This document shows, piece after piece, positions 14,557 to 24,022 of a stretch of DNA of 50,843 bases. The notes under the pieces were generated by a model. The model saw only the letters and a program-made list of their open reading frames with translations. It made no database searches and was not told the origin of the DNA. Within the stretch, counting starts at the first letter, position 1. The number at the start of each line of letters is the position of its first letter. A program made the translations under genes and the position numbers. The stretch is from Gammaproteobacteria bacterium (GTDB lineage: Bacteria; Pseudomonadota; Gammaproteobacteria; Thiohalospirales; Thiohalospiraceae): assembly GCA_015491735.1 (NCBI GenBank), contig WFVH01000067.1:1-50843 (forward strand). Reading direction: 5' to 3'.

Positions 14557-14597
14557 CATATCTGCAGGCCAGCGATCGGCAGCAAAACGGATTGACC

Positions 14598-17249
14598 ATG
14601 AACAAGACACAAACCACCTGTCCCTACTGCGGCGTCGGCTGCGGCCTGATCGCCAGCCACCGCAGCGACGGGATCATCGAACTGCAGGGTGATCCGGAGC
14701 ATCCCGCCAACCGGGGCAGGCTCTGCTCCAAGGGCTCCGCGCTGGAGCAGACCCTCGATCGGGAGGGACGGTTGCTCCATCCCCGGCTCGACGGCCGGCG
14801 CACCGACTGGGATACCGCCCTGGCGGCGGTGGCCAAAGGTTTTCGCCGGGTGATCGAACAGCATGGCCCCGACGCAGTGGCCTTCTACGTCTCCGGACAA
14901 CTGCTTACCGAGGACTACTATGTGGCCAACAAACTGATGAAGGGGTACATCGGTTCGGCCAACATCGATACCAATTCACGACTCTGCATGTCCTCCGCAG
15001 TGGCGGGCCACAAGCGGGCGTTCGGCTCCGATACGGTGCCCGGCTGCTACGAGGATCTGGAGCGGGCCAAGCTGATCGTACTGGCCGGCAGCAACACCGC
15101 CTGGTGCCATCCGGTACTCTACCAGCGCATCGTACAGGCCAAAAAGGAGCACCCCGATCTGGCTATCGTGGTGATCGATCCACGCCGCACCCCCGGTTGT
15201 GACATTGCTGATCTCCATCTCCCCCTGCGGCCCGGCAGCGATGCCATTCTGTTCAACGGCCTGCTGGTTCATCTGGAGCGGCAGGGAGAGAGGAGTGAAC
15301 TGTTCCTGGAGTACTGCACCGAAGGATACCGGCAGGCACTGAACATGGCCGAGGCCACCGCCCCCACCATCGAAAGCGTGGCGGCACGCTGCGGACTGGA
15401 ACAGCAAACGGTGGCCGAATTCTACCGTCTGTTCGCCCGCACCGAGCGGGTGGTCACCCTCTTCTCCCAGGGAATTAACCAGTCCAGCAGCGGCACGGAC
15501 AAGGTCAATGCCATCCTCAACTGCCATCTGTTCACCGGCCGTATCGGCCGACCCGGAATGGGCCCCTTCTCTCTTACCGGCCAGCCTAACGCCATGGGCG
15601 GCCGGGAGGTGGGGGGATTGGCCAACCAGCTCGCCGCCCACATGGAACTCGCCAATCCCCAGCACCGGGAACTGGTGCAGCGCTTCTGGAACTCCCCGAA
15701 AATAGCCGACAGGGCAGGGCTGATGGCCATGGATCTGTTCCAGGCCATCGACGCAGGAGAGGTGAAGGCGCTGTGGGTGATGGCCACCAATCCAGCGGTA
15801 AGCCTGCCCGACGGTGAACGGATCCGCACCGCCATGAGCAAGTGCCCGCTGGTGGTGGTCTCCGACTGCGTCGCCGACACCGACACCACTGCACTGGCCC
15901 ATATTCTGCTGCCTGCCGCCGGCTGGGGGGAAAAGGATGGCACGGTGACCAACTCCGAGCGGCGCATCTCCCGCCAGCGCCGCTTCCTGCCAGCGGCCGG
16001 CGAGGCCCGGCCCGACTGGTGGATCATCTGCGAAGTGGCCAAACGAATGGGGTTCAAACAGGGCTTCGACTACCCCGGCAGCGCCGCCATCTTCCGCGAA
16101 CATGCCGCCCTCTCCGGGTTCGGAAACGGCGGGGAGCGGGACTTCGACATCTCCGGCCTGCAAAATCTGGGCGACCGGGAATACGAACAACTTGCCCCCA
16201 TCCAGTGGCCTGTAACTCAAACCGGGCAGGGCACCACGCGGATGTTCCAGCGGGGCCGTTTTTTCACCGCTTCCGGCAAGGCACGGCTGGTACCGGTGGA
16301 ACCACGGCAGCCGCAGAATATCCCCGACGAGGCCTATCCCCTGGTACTCAACACCGGCCGGCTGCGCGACCAGTGGCACACCATGACCCGCACCGGCAAG
16401 GCGCCACGGCTCACCGAGCACAGCCCGGAACCCACCGCCACCCTCCATCCCGAAGATGCCGCAGAACTCGGCATTGCCGACGGCGTACTGGTCAACCTCT
16501 CCAGCCACTGGGGTGAAGTGGTGGTCCGCGCCCGGGTCAACGAAGAACAACGCCGCGGCAGCGTATTTGTTCCGATCCACTGGAGCGACCAGTTCGCCAG
16601 CTCCGGCCGCATCGGCGCCGTAGTCAATCCGAACACCGACCCTGTCTCCGGTCAGCCGGAATTCAAACACACGCCCGTGCGGATAACTGTCTATCAGCCG
16701 GTCTGGCACGGTTTCCTTATCTCCCGGCGCCAGCTGGATCTCTCCGCTACCAGCTACTGGGTGATGGCCCGTGGCGACGGGTGCTATCACTACGAGATCG
16801 CCGGCGAGCAACCTCCCGCCGACTGGCCGGCCTGGGCGCGCAACCTCCTCTGCGCCAGTGATGATGCCGACTGGGTGGAGTACCTCGACCGTGGTCAGCA
16901 CCGTTACCGGGGCATACGCATGGTAGGCGGGCAAGTGGAAAGCTGTCTCTTTATCGCCCCCGACCACGCACTGCCAGCACGCAGCTGGCTCGCCGGCCTG
17001 TTCGCCAAGCAGAAACTCGCCGAGGCCGAACGCAAGGGGCTGCTGCAGGGTACTCCCCCCGCGGGAGAGACAGAGGCTGGCCATACCGTCTGCGCCTGTT
17101 TCTCCGTGGGTATCAACACATTGACCGAAGCCATCCGCACCCACCACCTGCCGTCGGTGGAGGCAATCGGCGAGCTGTTGAAGGCCGGTACCGGTTGCGG
17201 CTCCTGTGTGCCGGAACTAAAGGGGCTGTTGCAGCAGCGTTCCGGTTAA
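14598..17249 (+). CDS. nasA: assimilatory nitrate reductase catalytic subunit
   Basis: 883-residue cytoplasmic molybdenum enzyme that reduces nitrate to nitrite for nitrogen assimilation. An N-terminal [4Fe-4S] site is formed by Cys8, Cys11, Cys15 and Cys43. The large Mo-bis-MGD domains follow (SNTAWCHPVLYQR, NQSSSGTDKVNAI, GRIGRPGMGPFSLTGQPNAMGGREVG), then a molybdopterin-dinucleotide-binding domain. A BFD-like [2Fe-2S] domain lies at the very C-terminus (Cys832, Cys834, Cys867, Cys870), as in Klebsiella-type NasA. No Tat signal is present, which argues against periplasmic NapA. The ATG at 14598 is chosen because it follows the sigma-54 promoter. No nitrite reductase gene is adjacent. Confidence 0.94.
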   Translation: MNKTQTTCPYCGVGCGLIASHRSDGIIELQGDPEHPANRGRLCSKGSALEQTLDREGRLLHPRLDGRRTDWDTALAAVAKGFRRVIEQHGPDAVAFYVSGQLLTEDYYVANKLMKGYIGSANIDTNSRLCMSSAVAGHKRAFGSDTVPGCYEDLERAKLIVLAGSNTAWCHPVLYQRIVQAKKEHPDLAIVVIDPRRTPGCDIADLHLPLRPGSDAILFNGLLVHLERQGERSELFLEYCTEGYRQALNMAEATAPTIESVAARCGLEQQTVAEFYRLFARTERVVTLFSQGINQSSSGTDKVNAILNCHLFTGRIGRPGMGPFSLTGQPNAMGGREVGGLANQLAAHMELANPQHRELVQRFWNSPKIADRAGLMAMDLFQAIDAGEVKALWVMATNPAVSLPDGERIRTAMSKCPLVVVSDCVADTDTTALAHILLPAAGWGEKDGTVTNSERRISRQRRFLPAAGEARPDWWIICEVAKRMGFKQGFDYPGSAAIFREHAALSGFGNGGERDFDISGLQNLGDREYEQLAPIQWPVTQTGQGTTRMFQRGRFFTASGKARLVPVEPRQPQNIPDEAYPLVLNTGRLRDQWHTMTRTGKAPRLTEHSPEPTATLHPEDAAELGIADGVLVNLSSHWGEVVVRARVNEEQRRGSVFVPIHWSDQFASSGRIGAVVNPNTDPVSGQPEFKHTPVRITVYQPVWHGFLISRRQLDLSATSYWVMARGDGCYHYEIAGEQPPADWPAWARNLLCASDDADWVEYLDRGQHRYRGIRMVGGQVESCLFIAPDHALPARSWLAGLFAKQKLAEAERKGLLQGTPPAGETEAGHTVCACFSVGINTLTEAIRTHHLPSVEAIGELLKAGTGCGSCVPELKGLLQQRSG

Positions 17250-17419
17250 CGGACATTCACTCTTGCCGGGTTGATAACGGGGCAAAACAGCTACAAAGCC
17301 GATGGGAAAACAGGTTTTTTTGTGTTGCAGATCTCATTGTGAAAAAAAAAAATTGACATCTGCTGCTATCTCGGCAGACCATTAGGCCTTCGTAAAATTA
17401 CAATAAGGATATCGGGAAT

Positions 17420-19195
17420 ATGGTCAGCAACAAACTGGTGCGCTGGGGATTGTGCTTGGCTGCAGTCTGGATGTTGACAGGCTGCAAGACCGGGGATGTA
17501 ACGGATATCGCAAATCCGGGCGAGGAGTCTCCGTCTGAAGAGGAGGTCGCCGATGACTCATCCGCCGATATCGTCAAGGTCGCTTCAGCCCAAAGCGCAT
17601 CAGCTTTTCTCTCACGGGCGACCTTTGGCCCCAGGATGGAGGAGATCGATGCGCTGGTAAAAGCGGGGAACTACAATCAGTGGCTCGAATCCCAGTTTGC
17701 AAAAAAACCATCTTACCATCTGGCGTGGGCGAAAAACCGGCTCAAGGGCGTAAGCAGAAAAGGGTACCTGCGGGACAACCCGGAAGACTGGAGAGAGTAC
17801 AGCAGCCAAATGGACGATGTGCAACGGGACGCCTGGTGGGACATCGTGGTCAACGGCCAGGATCAGCTGCGGCAACGGGTGGCTTTCGCACTGAGCGAGA
17901 TAATGGTCATTTCCCGGATTGGGGTACTCGAGACCTCGCCGGACTCCCGGATGTCCTATTACGATCTTCTGGTAAAGAACGCCTTCGAAAATTTTGAAAC
18001 ACTGCTGCAGGAGGTCACCTATCACCCTGCGATGGGCCGGTATCTCACCTACCTGGGCAATGCAAAGGCAGATCCGGAAGAGGGAAACCACCCGGACGAG
18101 AATTTTGCCCGGGAGGTGATGCAACTGTTCACCATTGGCCTTTACGAACTCAACCTCGATGGCAGCCAAAAACTGGATGCCCAAGGCAAACCGATCCCCA
18201 CCTACTCGCTGCAAGATGTGGAGCAGATGGCCAAGGTGTTCACGGGCCTCACGGATCAGAATGGAGCTTTCTTTTCAGGTGACGGTGACTCCTCGCACGA
18301 ATCCCGAACCAAACCGATGATCCCCCATGAGGAGTATCATGATACCAGCGAGAAGATCATCATGGGGCACACCCTCCCGGCAGGCAGGGATACCCGGACC
18401 GATATCGATGATGCCCTCAATCTCCTTTTCAATCACCCCAATACCGGGCCATTCATCTCCCGGCAGCTGATTCAGCGGCTGGTGACCAGTAACCCGTCGC
18501 CAGGATATATCAGACGGGTGGCATCCGCCTTCAACGACAATGGCGAAGGGGTGAGGGGAGACATGAAGGCGGTTATCCAGGCAATCCTGCTGGACAGGGA
18601 GGCGCTGGAAGGCGCCACCACCCGGCCCCAGGTTTTCGGAAAGGCCAGGGAACCGCTGCTGTTTGTCTCCCATCTGTTCCGGGCCTTCCACGCTCGAAAC
18701 GAGGAAAACATCCTCACGCAGGGGAGTTACAGACTCTACCGCTACAACTCCTACAACTTCAATGGCACGGGCTACACGAAGCAGGAGGGACCGCTCGAGT
18801 CGCTAACCGTATTCAGCCACTTCACCCCGGACGATGCTCCATACCGCCTCAAGAAAGAGGGGCTGGTCGCGCCCGAGTTTGAGGTGTTTGGTACACACGG
18901 CGTTCATCAGCAACTGCTGGGCCTCATCAACAAGGATGGCTTCATCTACAGAACATTTGACATAACCGCTGAACTAAAGCTCAATGCTGAAATAGCGCTC
19001 GCACGCGCTGGCAAGCATGATGAACTGCTGGATCGTCTGGACATATTGCTGGTGGGTGGCGGAATGAGCCAAGTCACCCGGAATACCATAGCGGATTATA
19101 TCGAACAGCAACAGGATCTCCTCTCTGACGAAGAACGGGTTCGCCATGTAATCAGCCTGGTAATGGCCTCGCCAGATTATGCGATTCAAAGATAA
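17420..19195 (+). CDS. DUF1800 family lipoprotein
   Basis: 591-residue protein with a lipoprotein signal (LCLAAVWMLTGC, lipidated Cys22) and an acidic linker, followed by a DUF1800 domain: FLSRATFGPRMEEIDAL, FALSEIMVIS, then the hallmark ENFAREVMQLFTIGLYEL and later FGKAREPLLFVSHLFRAF. The function of DUF1800 is not established; genes of this family are regularly paired with DUF1501 genes, as here. The start ATG at 17420 has AAGGA upstream. A TTGACA at 17353-17358 may be the -35 of its promoter, although the -10 is weak. Confidence 0.88.
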   Translation: MVSNKLVRWGLCLAAVWMLTGCKTGDVTDIANPGEESPSEEEVADDSSADIVKVASAQSASAFLSRATFGPRMEEIDALVKAGNYNQWLESQFAKKPSYHLAWAKNRLKGVSRKGYLRDNPEDWREYSSQMDDVQRDAWWDIVVNGQDQLRQRVAFALSEIMVISRIGVLETSPDSRMSYYDLLVKNAFENFETLLQEVTYHPAMGRYLTYLGNAKADPEEGNHPDENFAREVMQLFTIGLYELNLDGSQKLDAQGKPIPTYSLQDVEQMAKVFTGLTDQNGAFFSGDGDSSHESRTKPMIPHEEYHDTSEKIIMGHTLPAGRDTRTDIDDALNLLFNHPNTGPFISRQLIQRLVTSNPSPGYIRRVASAFNDNGEGVRGDMKAVIQAILLDREALEGATTRPQVFGKAREPLLFVSHLFRAFHARNEENILTQGSYRLYRYNSYNFNGTGYTKQEGPLESLTVFSHFTPDDAPYRLKKEGLVAPEFEVFGTHGVHQQLLGLINKDGFIYRTFDITAELKLNAEIALARAGKHDELLDRLDILLVGGGMSQVTRNTIADYIEQQQDLLSDEERVRHVISLVMASPDYAIQR

Positions 19196-19208
19196 CCCGG
19201 AGCCAGCA

Positions 19209-20591
19209 ATGAAAAAACAACAGATGAACAGAAGAGAGTTTCTAAAAACCGCCCTGGCAGCCGCCAGCATCCCGCCGTTGGCATCCTTTCTCGGCCCTGC
19301 TGCTCTCCGGGCAGCAGAAAGTGGTGGCTACAAGGCGCTCGTTTGCATCATGCTTGAAGGGGGAGCAGATGTTTGCAACATGATCATACCGGCGCAGGAG
19401 AGCAGTTACGCCGACTACCGTTCCATGCGAAAAAATGTCGCGGTCTACAAGAACGAACTGCTCCCCTTCTCCCATGCCAACCGCAATGGCCGAAACATGC
19501 TCAAGTACGGCATGCGCAACAGCATGTCCGCCATGCACCGCCTGTTTGGCGAGGGGAAACTCGCCATTATCGCCAATGCCGGAACGATGGTAGCCCCCGC
19601 AACTGCGGAAGACATCCTCAATGGCGCGCCGGTACCCCCCCAGCTTTTTTCCCATAACACGCAGCGGGCCCTGTGGATGATGGGCAATGGCAGGCGTGTT
19701 GAACAGACAGGCTGGGCGGCAAGAGCGGCAAATGCATTCTACCCCTCGTCGAACCCCTACTTCAACATCACTGTCGGGGGGAACAACATTATGCAGTCGG
19801 GAGGCATTTCCGAAGCGCTTCCATTCAGTGAAGCTTCCGTTTCTCCCAACACCATGACAACGTATGGATTTGGTCCCCAGTCAGGGGGAGGAGAGTTGGG
19901 AACGGCGTACCACCACATCTACCAGCAACAGCAGTCTGCCAGCAACAAATTGCTTTCCGTTTTTGCAACCCGCCGCATGGAAGAGCTCGATCAACAGGTA
20001 TCGCTGCAGAATCTTTTCGAGAATGTGGAGGAGTTCGAAGGTTTCGGCAAGGGGGAGCGCCAGGAAGGCGTTCCCTTGGGCGATCAGTTGAAACTGGTCG
20101 CACAGCTGCTCTCCGTAAGAAACAACTTCCCCGCACAGCCTGGCAGGCAGATCTTTTTCGTTAACCACCACGGCTGGGATACCCACCACAGTGACAACAA
20201 ACATCTGTCCGCGCACCTGAGCGACTCCTTGGGAGCATTCCAGGCCGCGCTGGAGAGGATGGGAATCGAAGATCAGGTGACCACCTTGACCCTGTCCGAC
20301 TTTGGACGGACACTGGGAGCCAACAAAAGGGGAACCGACCACGGCTGGGGTGCACATACGTTCGTCATGGGAGGCGCGGTGAGAGGTGGAGACATTTTTG
20401 GAACCATGCCGGCCATACACCGGGACTCGCCCGATGCTTGGAGAAGCCGCCTGGTGCCGACCACCGCCATGGAACAATATCTGGCAACCATCGTGAAATG
20501 GTTCGGCGCAACCGATGCGGAGTTGGACACTATCTTCCCGAATCTGGCGACGTTCTCCACCAGGGACATGGGATTCATGCAACAGGCATAG
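19209..20591 (+). CDS. DUF1501 family protein, Tat-exported
   Basis: 460-residue protein with a twin-arginine signal (NRREFLKTALAAASIPPLASF) and a DUF1501 domain: LEGGADVCNMIIP, VNHHGWDTHH, LSDFGRTLGANKRGTDHGWGAHTFVMGG. These His/Asp-rich blocks recall metal-dependent sulfatase or phosphatase folds, but no activity is proven for the family. It begins 13 bp after the DUF1800 stop with GGAG as ribosome binding site, so the two form an operon; together they are probably an exported pair. It converges on ftsZ. A start at the next Met (19224) is also possible. Confidence 0.88.
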   Translation: MKKQQMNRREFLKTALAAASIPPLASFLGPAALRAAESGGYKALVCIMLEGGADVCNMIIPAQESSYADYRSMRKNVAVYKNELLPFSHANRNGRNMLKYGMRNSMSAMHRLFGEGKLAIIANAGTMVAPATAEDILNGAPVPPQLFSHNTQRALWMMGNGRRVEQTGWAARAANAFYPSSNPYFNITVGGNNIMQSGGISEALPFSEASVSPNTMTTYGFGPQSGGGELGTAYHHIYQQQQSASNKLLSVFATRRMEELDQQVSLQNLFENVEEFEGFGKGERQEGVPLGDQLKLVAQLLSVRNNFPAQPGRQIFFVNHHGWDTHHSDNKHLSAHLSDSLGAFQAALERMGIEDQVTTLTLSDFGRTLGANKRGTDHGWGAHTFVMGGAVRGGDIFGTMPAIHRDSPDAWRSRLVPTTAMEQYLATIVKWFGATDAELDTIFPNLATFSTRDMGFMQQA

Positions 20592-20699
20592 AAAAGATGT
20601 TGGGACGACGGCCCCGCCGTCCTGCCGAAACCAATACAATTGACCCGGGCGCCGGAAACAGCTCCGAATGCCAGTACGTGCCAATATCACGAAAAGAGT

Positions 20700-20752
20700 G
20701 TGCACTTCCCCGGCTCCTGCCTGCAAAAGGGGCCGGAACCGGGGAAGCGCAC
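20700..20752 (-). terminator. strong hairpin after ftsZ (end of the dcw operon)
   Basis: Arms at 20700-20713 (GTGCACTTCCCCGG) and 20739-20752 pair over 14 bp with a single mismatch around a 25-base loop. On the minus strand the stem is followed by ACTCTTTTC, a weak T-rich tail, so it most likely ends the dcw transcript; it could also slow the convergent DUF1501 transcript. Confidence 0.6.
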
Positions 20753-20786
20753 GTAGATGGCCGCATTTACCAGCCGGATCAGCTGG

Positions 20787-21950
20787 CTAGTCGGCCTGGC
20801 GGCGCAGAAAGGCGGGAATATCCAGATAGTCCATTGAATTTTCCTCGGCCGTGGCTCCGTAACGGGCGGCGGGCGCCGCAGCAGATTTATTGCGAATGAT
20901 CGTTGGGCGTTCCAACTTGCTGTAGTCCATCTCTCCGGTCTTGCTGTTCTGTACCAGCTTGACCTTCTTGTCGAGCTCCTGTTCGGCGGCCTGCTGCTGC
21001 CCCAAACCGGTGGCCACAACGGTAACCCGCATCTCACCCTCCATTTCGGGTTCAAGAACAGTGCCTACGACTACGGTTGCGCTATCCGAAGCAAACTCCT
21101 TCACGGTGTTACCCACCTCTTCGAACTCCCCGATGGACATGTCCATGCCCGCGGTAACATTGACCAGAATACCGCACGCACCCAACAGATTCACATCTTC
21201 CAGCAGCGGGCTGGAGACCGCCGCTTCAGCCGCCAGCCGGGCACGATCCTCTCCAGAGGCAATTCCGGATCCCATCATCGCCATGCCCATCTCCGACATC
21301 ACCGTGCGCACGTCGGCAAAATCCACATTGATCAGGCCAGGCCGGGTAATCAGCTCGGAAATGCCCTGTACCGCGCCAAGCAGAACATCATTGGCCGACT
21401 TGAAGGCATCGAGCAACGTCATGGTCTTGCCCAATACCTGAACCAGTTTTTCATTGGGAATGGTAATCAACGAGTCCACATACTCCCGAAGTTCGGCAAT
21501 ACCCTTATTTGCGATCTCGGCCCGTTTCCTCCCTTCGAAAGGGAACGGTTTGGTTACCACCGCAACGGTCAATATACCCATCTCCCTGGCGATCTGGGCC
21601 ACCACCGGCGCGCCGCCGGTTCCGGTTCCGCCACCCATGCCGGCAGTGATGAAAAGCATGTCCGCGCCGTCGATGACCTCCATGATGCGCTCCCGATCTT
21701 CCAGCGCAGATTCACGGCCAATATCCGGGTTGGCCCCGGCCCCAAGCCCCTTGGTAATATTGTTACCCAACTGCAACACGGTACGAGCCGACGAACCACG
21801 CAGGGCCTGGGCATCGGTATTGGCGCAAACGAAATCCACACCCTCAAGATTTTGCTGCACCATATGCTCTACGGCATTACCACCACCTCCACCAACGCCA
21901 AGCACCTTGATCACCGCACTCTGACTGAAAGAGTCCATTAATTCAAACAT
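20787..21950 (-). CDS. ftsZ: cell division protein FtsZ
   Basis: 387-residue tubulin-like GTPase that forms the Z-ring at midcell. The tubulin signature appears as AGMGGGTGTGGAP. The glycine-rich KVLGVGGGGGNAVEHM is at the N-terminus, and the conserved C-terminal tail MDYLDIPAFLRRQ binds FtsA and ZipA. A good ribosome binding site (GAGGAG) precedes the ATG. Last gene of the dcw cluster, 46 bp after ftsA. No lpxC follows, unlike E. coli. Confidence 0.98.
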   Translation of the reverse strand: MFELMDSFSQSAVIKVLGVGGGGGNAVEHMVQQNLEGVDFVCANTDAQALRGSSARTVLQLGNNITKGLGAGANPDIGRESALEDRERIMEVIDGADMLFITAGMGGGTGTGGAPVVAQIAREMGILTVAVVTKPFPFEGRKRAEIANKGIAELREYVDSLITIPNEKLVQVLGKTMTLLDAFKSANDVLLGAVQGISELITRPGLINVDFADVRTVMSEMGMAMMGSGIASGEDRARLAAEAAVSSPLLEDVNLLGACGILVNVTAGMDMSIGEFEEVGNTVKEFASDSATVVVGTVLEPEMEGEMRVTVVATGLGQQQAAEQELDKKVKLVQNSKTGEMDYSKLERPTIIRNKSAAAPAARYGATAEENSMDYLDIPAFLRRQAD

Positions 21951-21996
21951 GATGTTTCTCCTCTCTGAAAATTAAAAACCAACAAATCCGATCCCG

Positions 21997-23232
21997 CTAG
22001 AAATTACCCGTGAACCAACTCTTCATCCGCTGCCATATCCCCTTCACTCCCGTATCCAATGGTTGCTCTTCCCGGCTGCTGTTCCAGTGCTCATGCCCGA
22101 ACAGCAGCAACCCGACACCGGTGGCATGAATCGGGTTGCGCACCACATCAGCCAGCCCGGTGGTTGCCTGCGGCACGCCAAGACGTACCGGCATGTGAAA
22201 AATCTCTTCCGCCAGCTCGGCAGCGCCCTCCATTTTCGAGCAGCCGCCGGTGAGCACGATTCCCGAGGCGCAGATCTCCTCGAAACCACTGCGCCGCAGC
22301 TCCGCCTGAATAAGCATGAACAGCTCTTCATAACGTGGTTCCACCACCTCTGCCAGAACCTTGCGCGCCAGCCGCCGCGACTCGCGCTCACCCACACCCG
22401 GCACCTCGATAGTCTCGTCCGAGGTGGCGAGCTGGGTCAGGGCGCAGGCGTACTTGAGCTTGATCTCTTCGGCGTACTGGGTGGGCGTCCGCAGCGCCAC
22501 GGCAATGTCGTTGGTTACCTGATCACCGGCGATGGGAATCACCGCGGTGTGGCGGATTGCACCCTCGGTGAAGATGGCGATATCCGTGGTGCCGCCCCCG
22601 ATGTCCACCAGGCACACTCCCAGCTCTTTCTCGTCATCGGTCAACACCGCGTAACTGGAGGCGAGCTGCTCGAGAATGACATCATCCACCTCCAGGCCAC
22701 AACGGCGTACGCATTTGACAATGTTCTGTGCCGCGCTGACCGCGCCGGTGACCATATGCACCTTGGCCTCCAGACGCACGCCAGACATCCCGATGGGCTC
22801 CCTGATCCCCTCCTGGTTATCGATGATGAACTCCTGCGGCAGGGTATGCAGCACCTTCTGGTCCGCCGGAATGGCGACCGCCCGCGCAGCATCCAGCACC
22901 CGGTCGATATCACCCTGACCCACCTCCTTGTCCCGAATCGCCACGATTCCATGGGAATTCAGACTGCGGATGTGGCTGCCGGCAATACCGGCATAAACCG
23001 AGTGTATCTGGCAACCGGCCATCAGCTCCGCTTCCTCCACGGCGCGCTGAATGGACTGCACGGTCGACTCGATGTTGACCACCGTACCCTTTTTCAGCCC
23101 GCGGGATGGATGAGAACCAATACCGATAATCTCCACACCACCTTCCGGATTGATCTCGCCTACGATCGCCACCACCTTGGAGGTTCCGATATCCAGCCCA
23201 ACAATCAGGTTCTTTTCTACTTGTCTAGACAT
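21997..23232 (-). CDS. ftsA: cell division protein FtsA
   Basis: 411-residue actin-like ATPase that tethers FtsZ to the inner membrane and recruits later divisome proteins. Phosphate-binding motifs include VGLDIGTSK near the N-terminus and CLVDIGGGTTDIAIF in the middle, and the adenosine-binding region is GIVLTGGCSKMEGA. The C-terminal amphipathic helix IWQRMKSWFTGNF is the membrane anchor. Its start overlaps the end of ftsQ. Confidence 0.97.
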   Translation of the reverse strand: MSRQVEKNLIVGLDIGTSKVVAIVGEINPEGGVEIIGIGSHPSRGLKKGTVVNIESTVQSIQRAVEEAELMAGCQIHSVYAGIAGSHIRSLNSHGIVAIRDKEVGQGDIDRVLDAARAVAIPADQKVLHTLPQEFIIDNQEGIREPIGMSGVRLEAKVHMVTGAVSAAQNIVKCVRRCGLEVDDVILEQLASSYAVLTDDEKELGVCLVDIGGGTTDIAIFTEGAIRHTAVIPIAGDQVTNDIAVALRTPTQYAEEIKLKYACALTQLATSDETIEVPGVGERESRRLARKVLAEVVEPRYEELFMLIQAELRRSGFEEICASGIVLTGGCSKMEGAAELAEEIFHMPVRLGVPQATTGLADVVRNPIHATGVGLLLFGHEHWNSSREEQPLDTGVKGIWQRMKSWFTGNF

Positions 23233-24022
23233 TGTTCATTTCCTTGCTAACCCCTTCCCCAACCGGTCTCCAGCGCACTGCAAATCCGTTGGTGTAACGC
23301 AGATCGATCTGCTCAATCTGCTCGGCCCTGGCGGCCAGAGCACCGTTATATGTCTGTACAAAACGCAGCAACCGCTCATGACTTGCCTCCTGTTGACCCA
23401 GCACCAGCACCACTCCATTGCCCAGCGCCAGCCGCCAGGCGTGGCGTGGATCCATCTCCAGGCGGGCCACGGAAAGATGCAGCGGCGCGAGGATACGCTG
23501 CATCTCCCGATAGCGCCGTACCATTGCGAGCTGCATCGCTTCCGGCCCCCGGAACAGCGGCAGATCCGCCGGATAACTGGCCGGATCCGGGGCAAACAGC
23601 TCACCGGCAGGATTCACCAGACCGCCCTTCTCCCAACGAGCCACCGCCTGCTGCTCCGTTACTGAAACACGCAAGGCGTCCGGCCACACCCGGTAAACAT
23701 CTGCGCTTTTAACCCAGGGTAGTGATTCGATTTTTCTCCTGACCGCCCCGGTATCCACATACACGAAGCCCTGATGGGCAAATGACGCCATTACCGCCCG
23801 GATCGCTGCCGGCCTCACATGAGTAAACGTTCCATCCACCTGCACTGACCGCAGCGGCAGAATATCCGGCTGCATCATCTTCCCGGTCGCCCAGCCGGCA
23901 GCCGTCACACCCCCGGCAACCATCACCAGCCCGATCAGCAGGCGGATGTTAATCGAACGCCGCCTCCGCCCTGCAAGGGCGTGACTGGCCTGACGCTTTC
24001 CGTTATCTCGCCTGAACAACAT
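23225..24022 (-). CDS. ftsQ: cell division protein FtsQ
   Basis: 265-residue bitopic membrane protein of the divisome that links FtsA/FtsK to FtsB-FtsL. A basic cytoplasmic N-terminus (RRDNGKRQASHALAGRRRR) is followed by one membrane helix, then the periplasmic POTRA domain (LRSVQVDGTFTHVRPAAIRAVM) and the FtsQ domain. I start at the ATG at 24022, which overlaps the ddlB end in another frame; a longer frame from 24085 would read through ddlB codons and is unlikely. Confidence 0.93.
   Translation of the reverse strand: MLFRRDNGKRQASHALAGRRRRSINIRLLIGLVMVAGGVTAAGWATGKMMQPDILPLRSVQVDGTFTHVRPAAIRAVMASFAHQGFVYVDTGAVRRKIESLPWVKSADVYRVWPDALRVSVTEQQAVARWEKGGLVNPAGELFAPDPASYPADLPLFRGPEAMQLAMVRRYREMQRILAPLHLSVARLEMDPRHAWRLALGNGVVLVLGQQEASHERLLRFVQTYNGALAARAEQIEQIDLRYTNGFAVRWRPVGEGVSKEMNNV

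Noticed and set aside
14976-17147. 723-codon open frame on the minus strand opposite nasA
   Set aside because: Antisense frame in GC-rich coding DNA with a low-complexity Gly/Ala/Val/His product. nasA itself is fully conserved.
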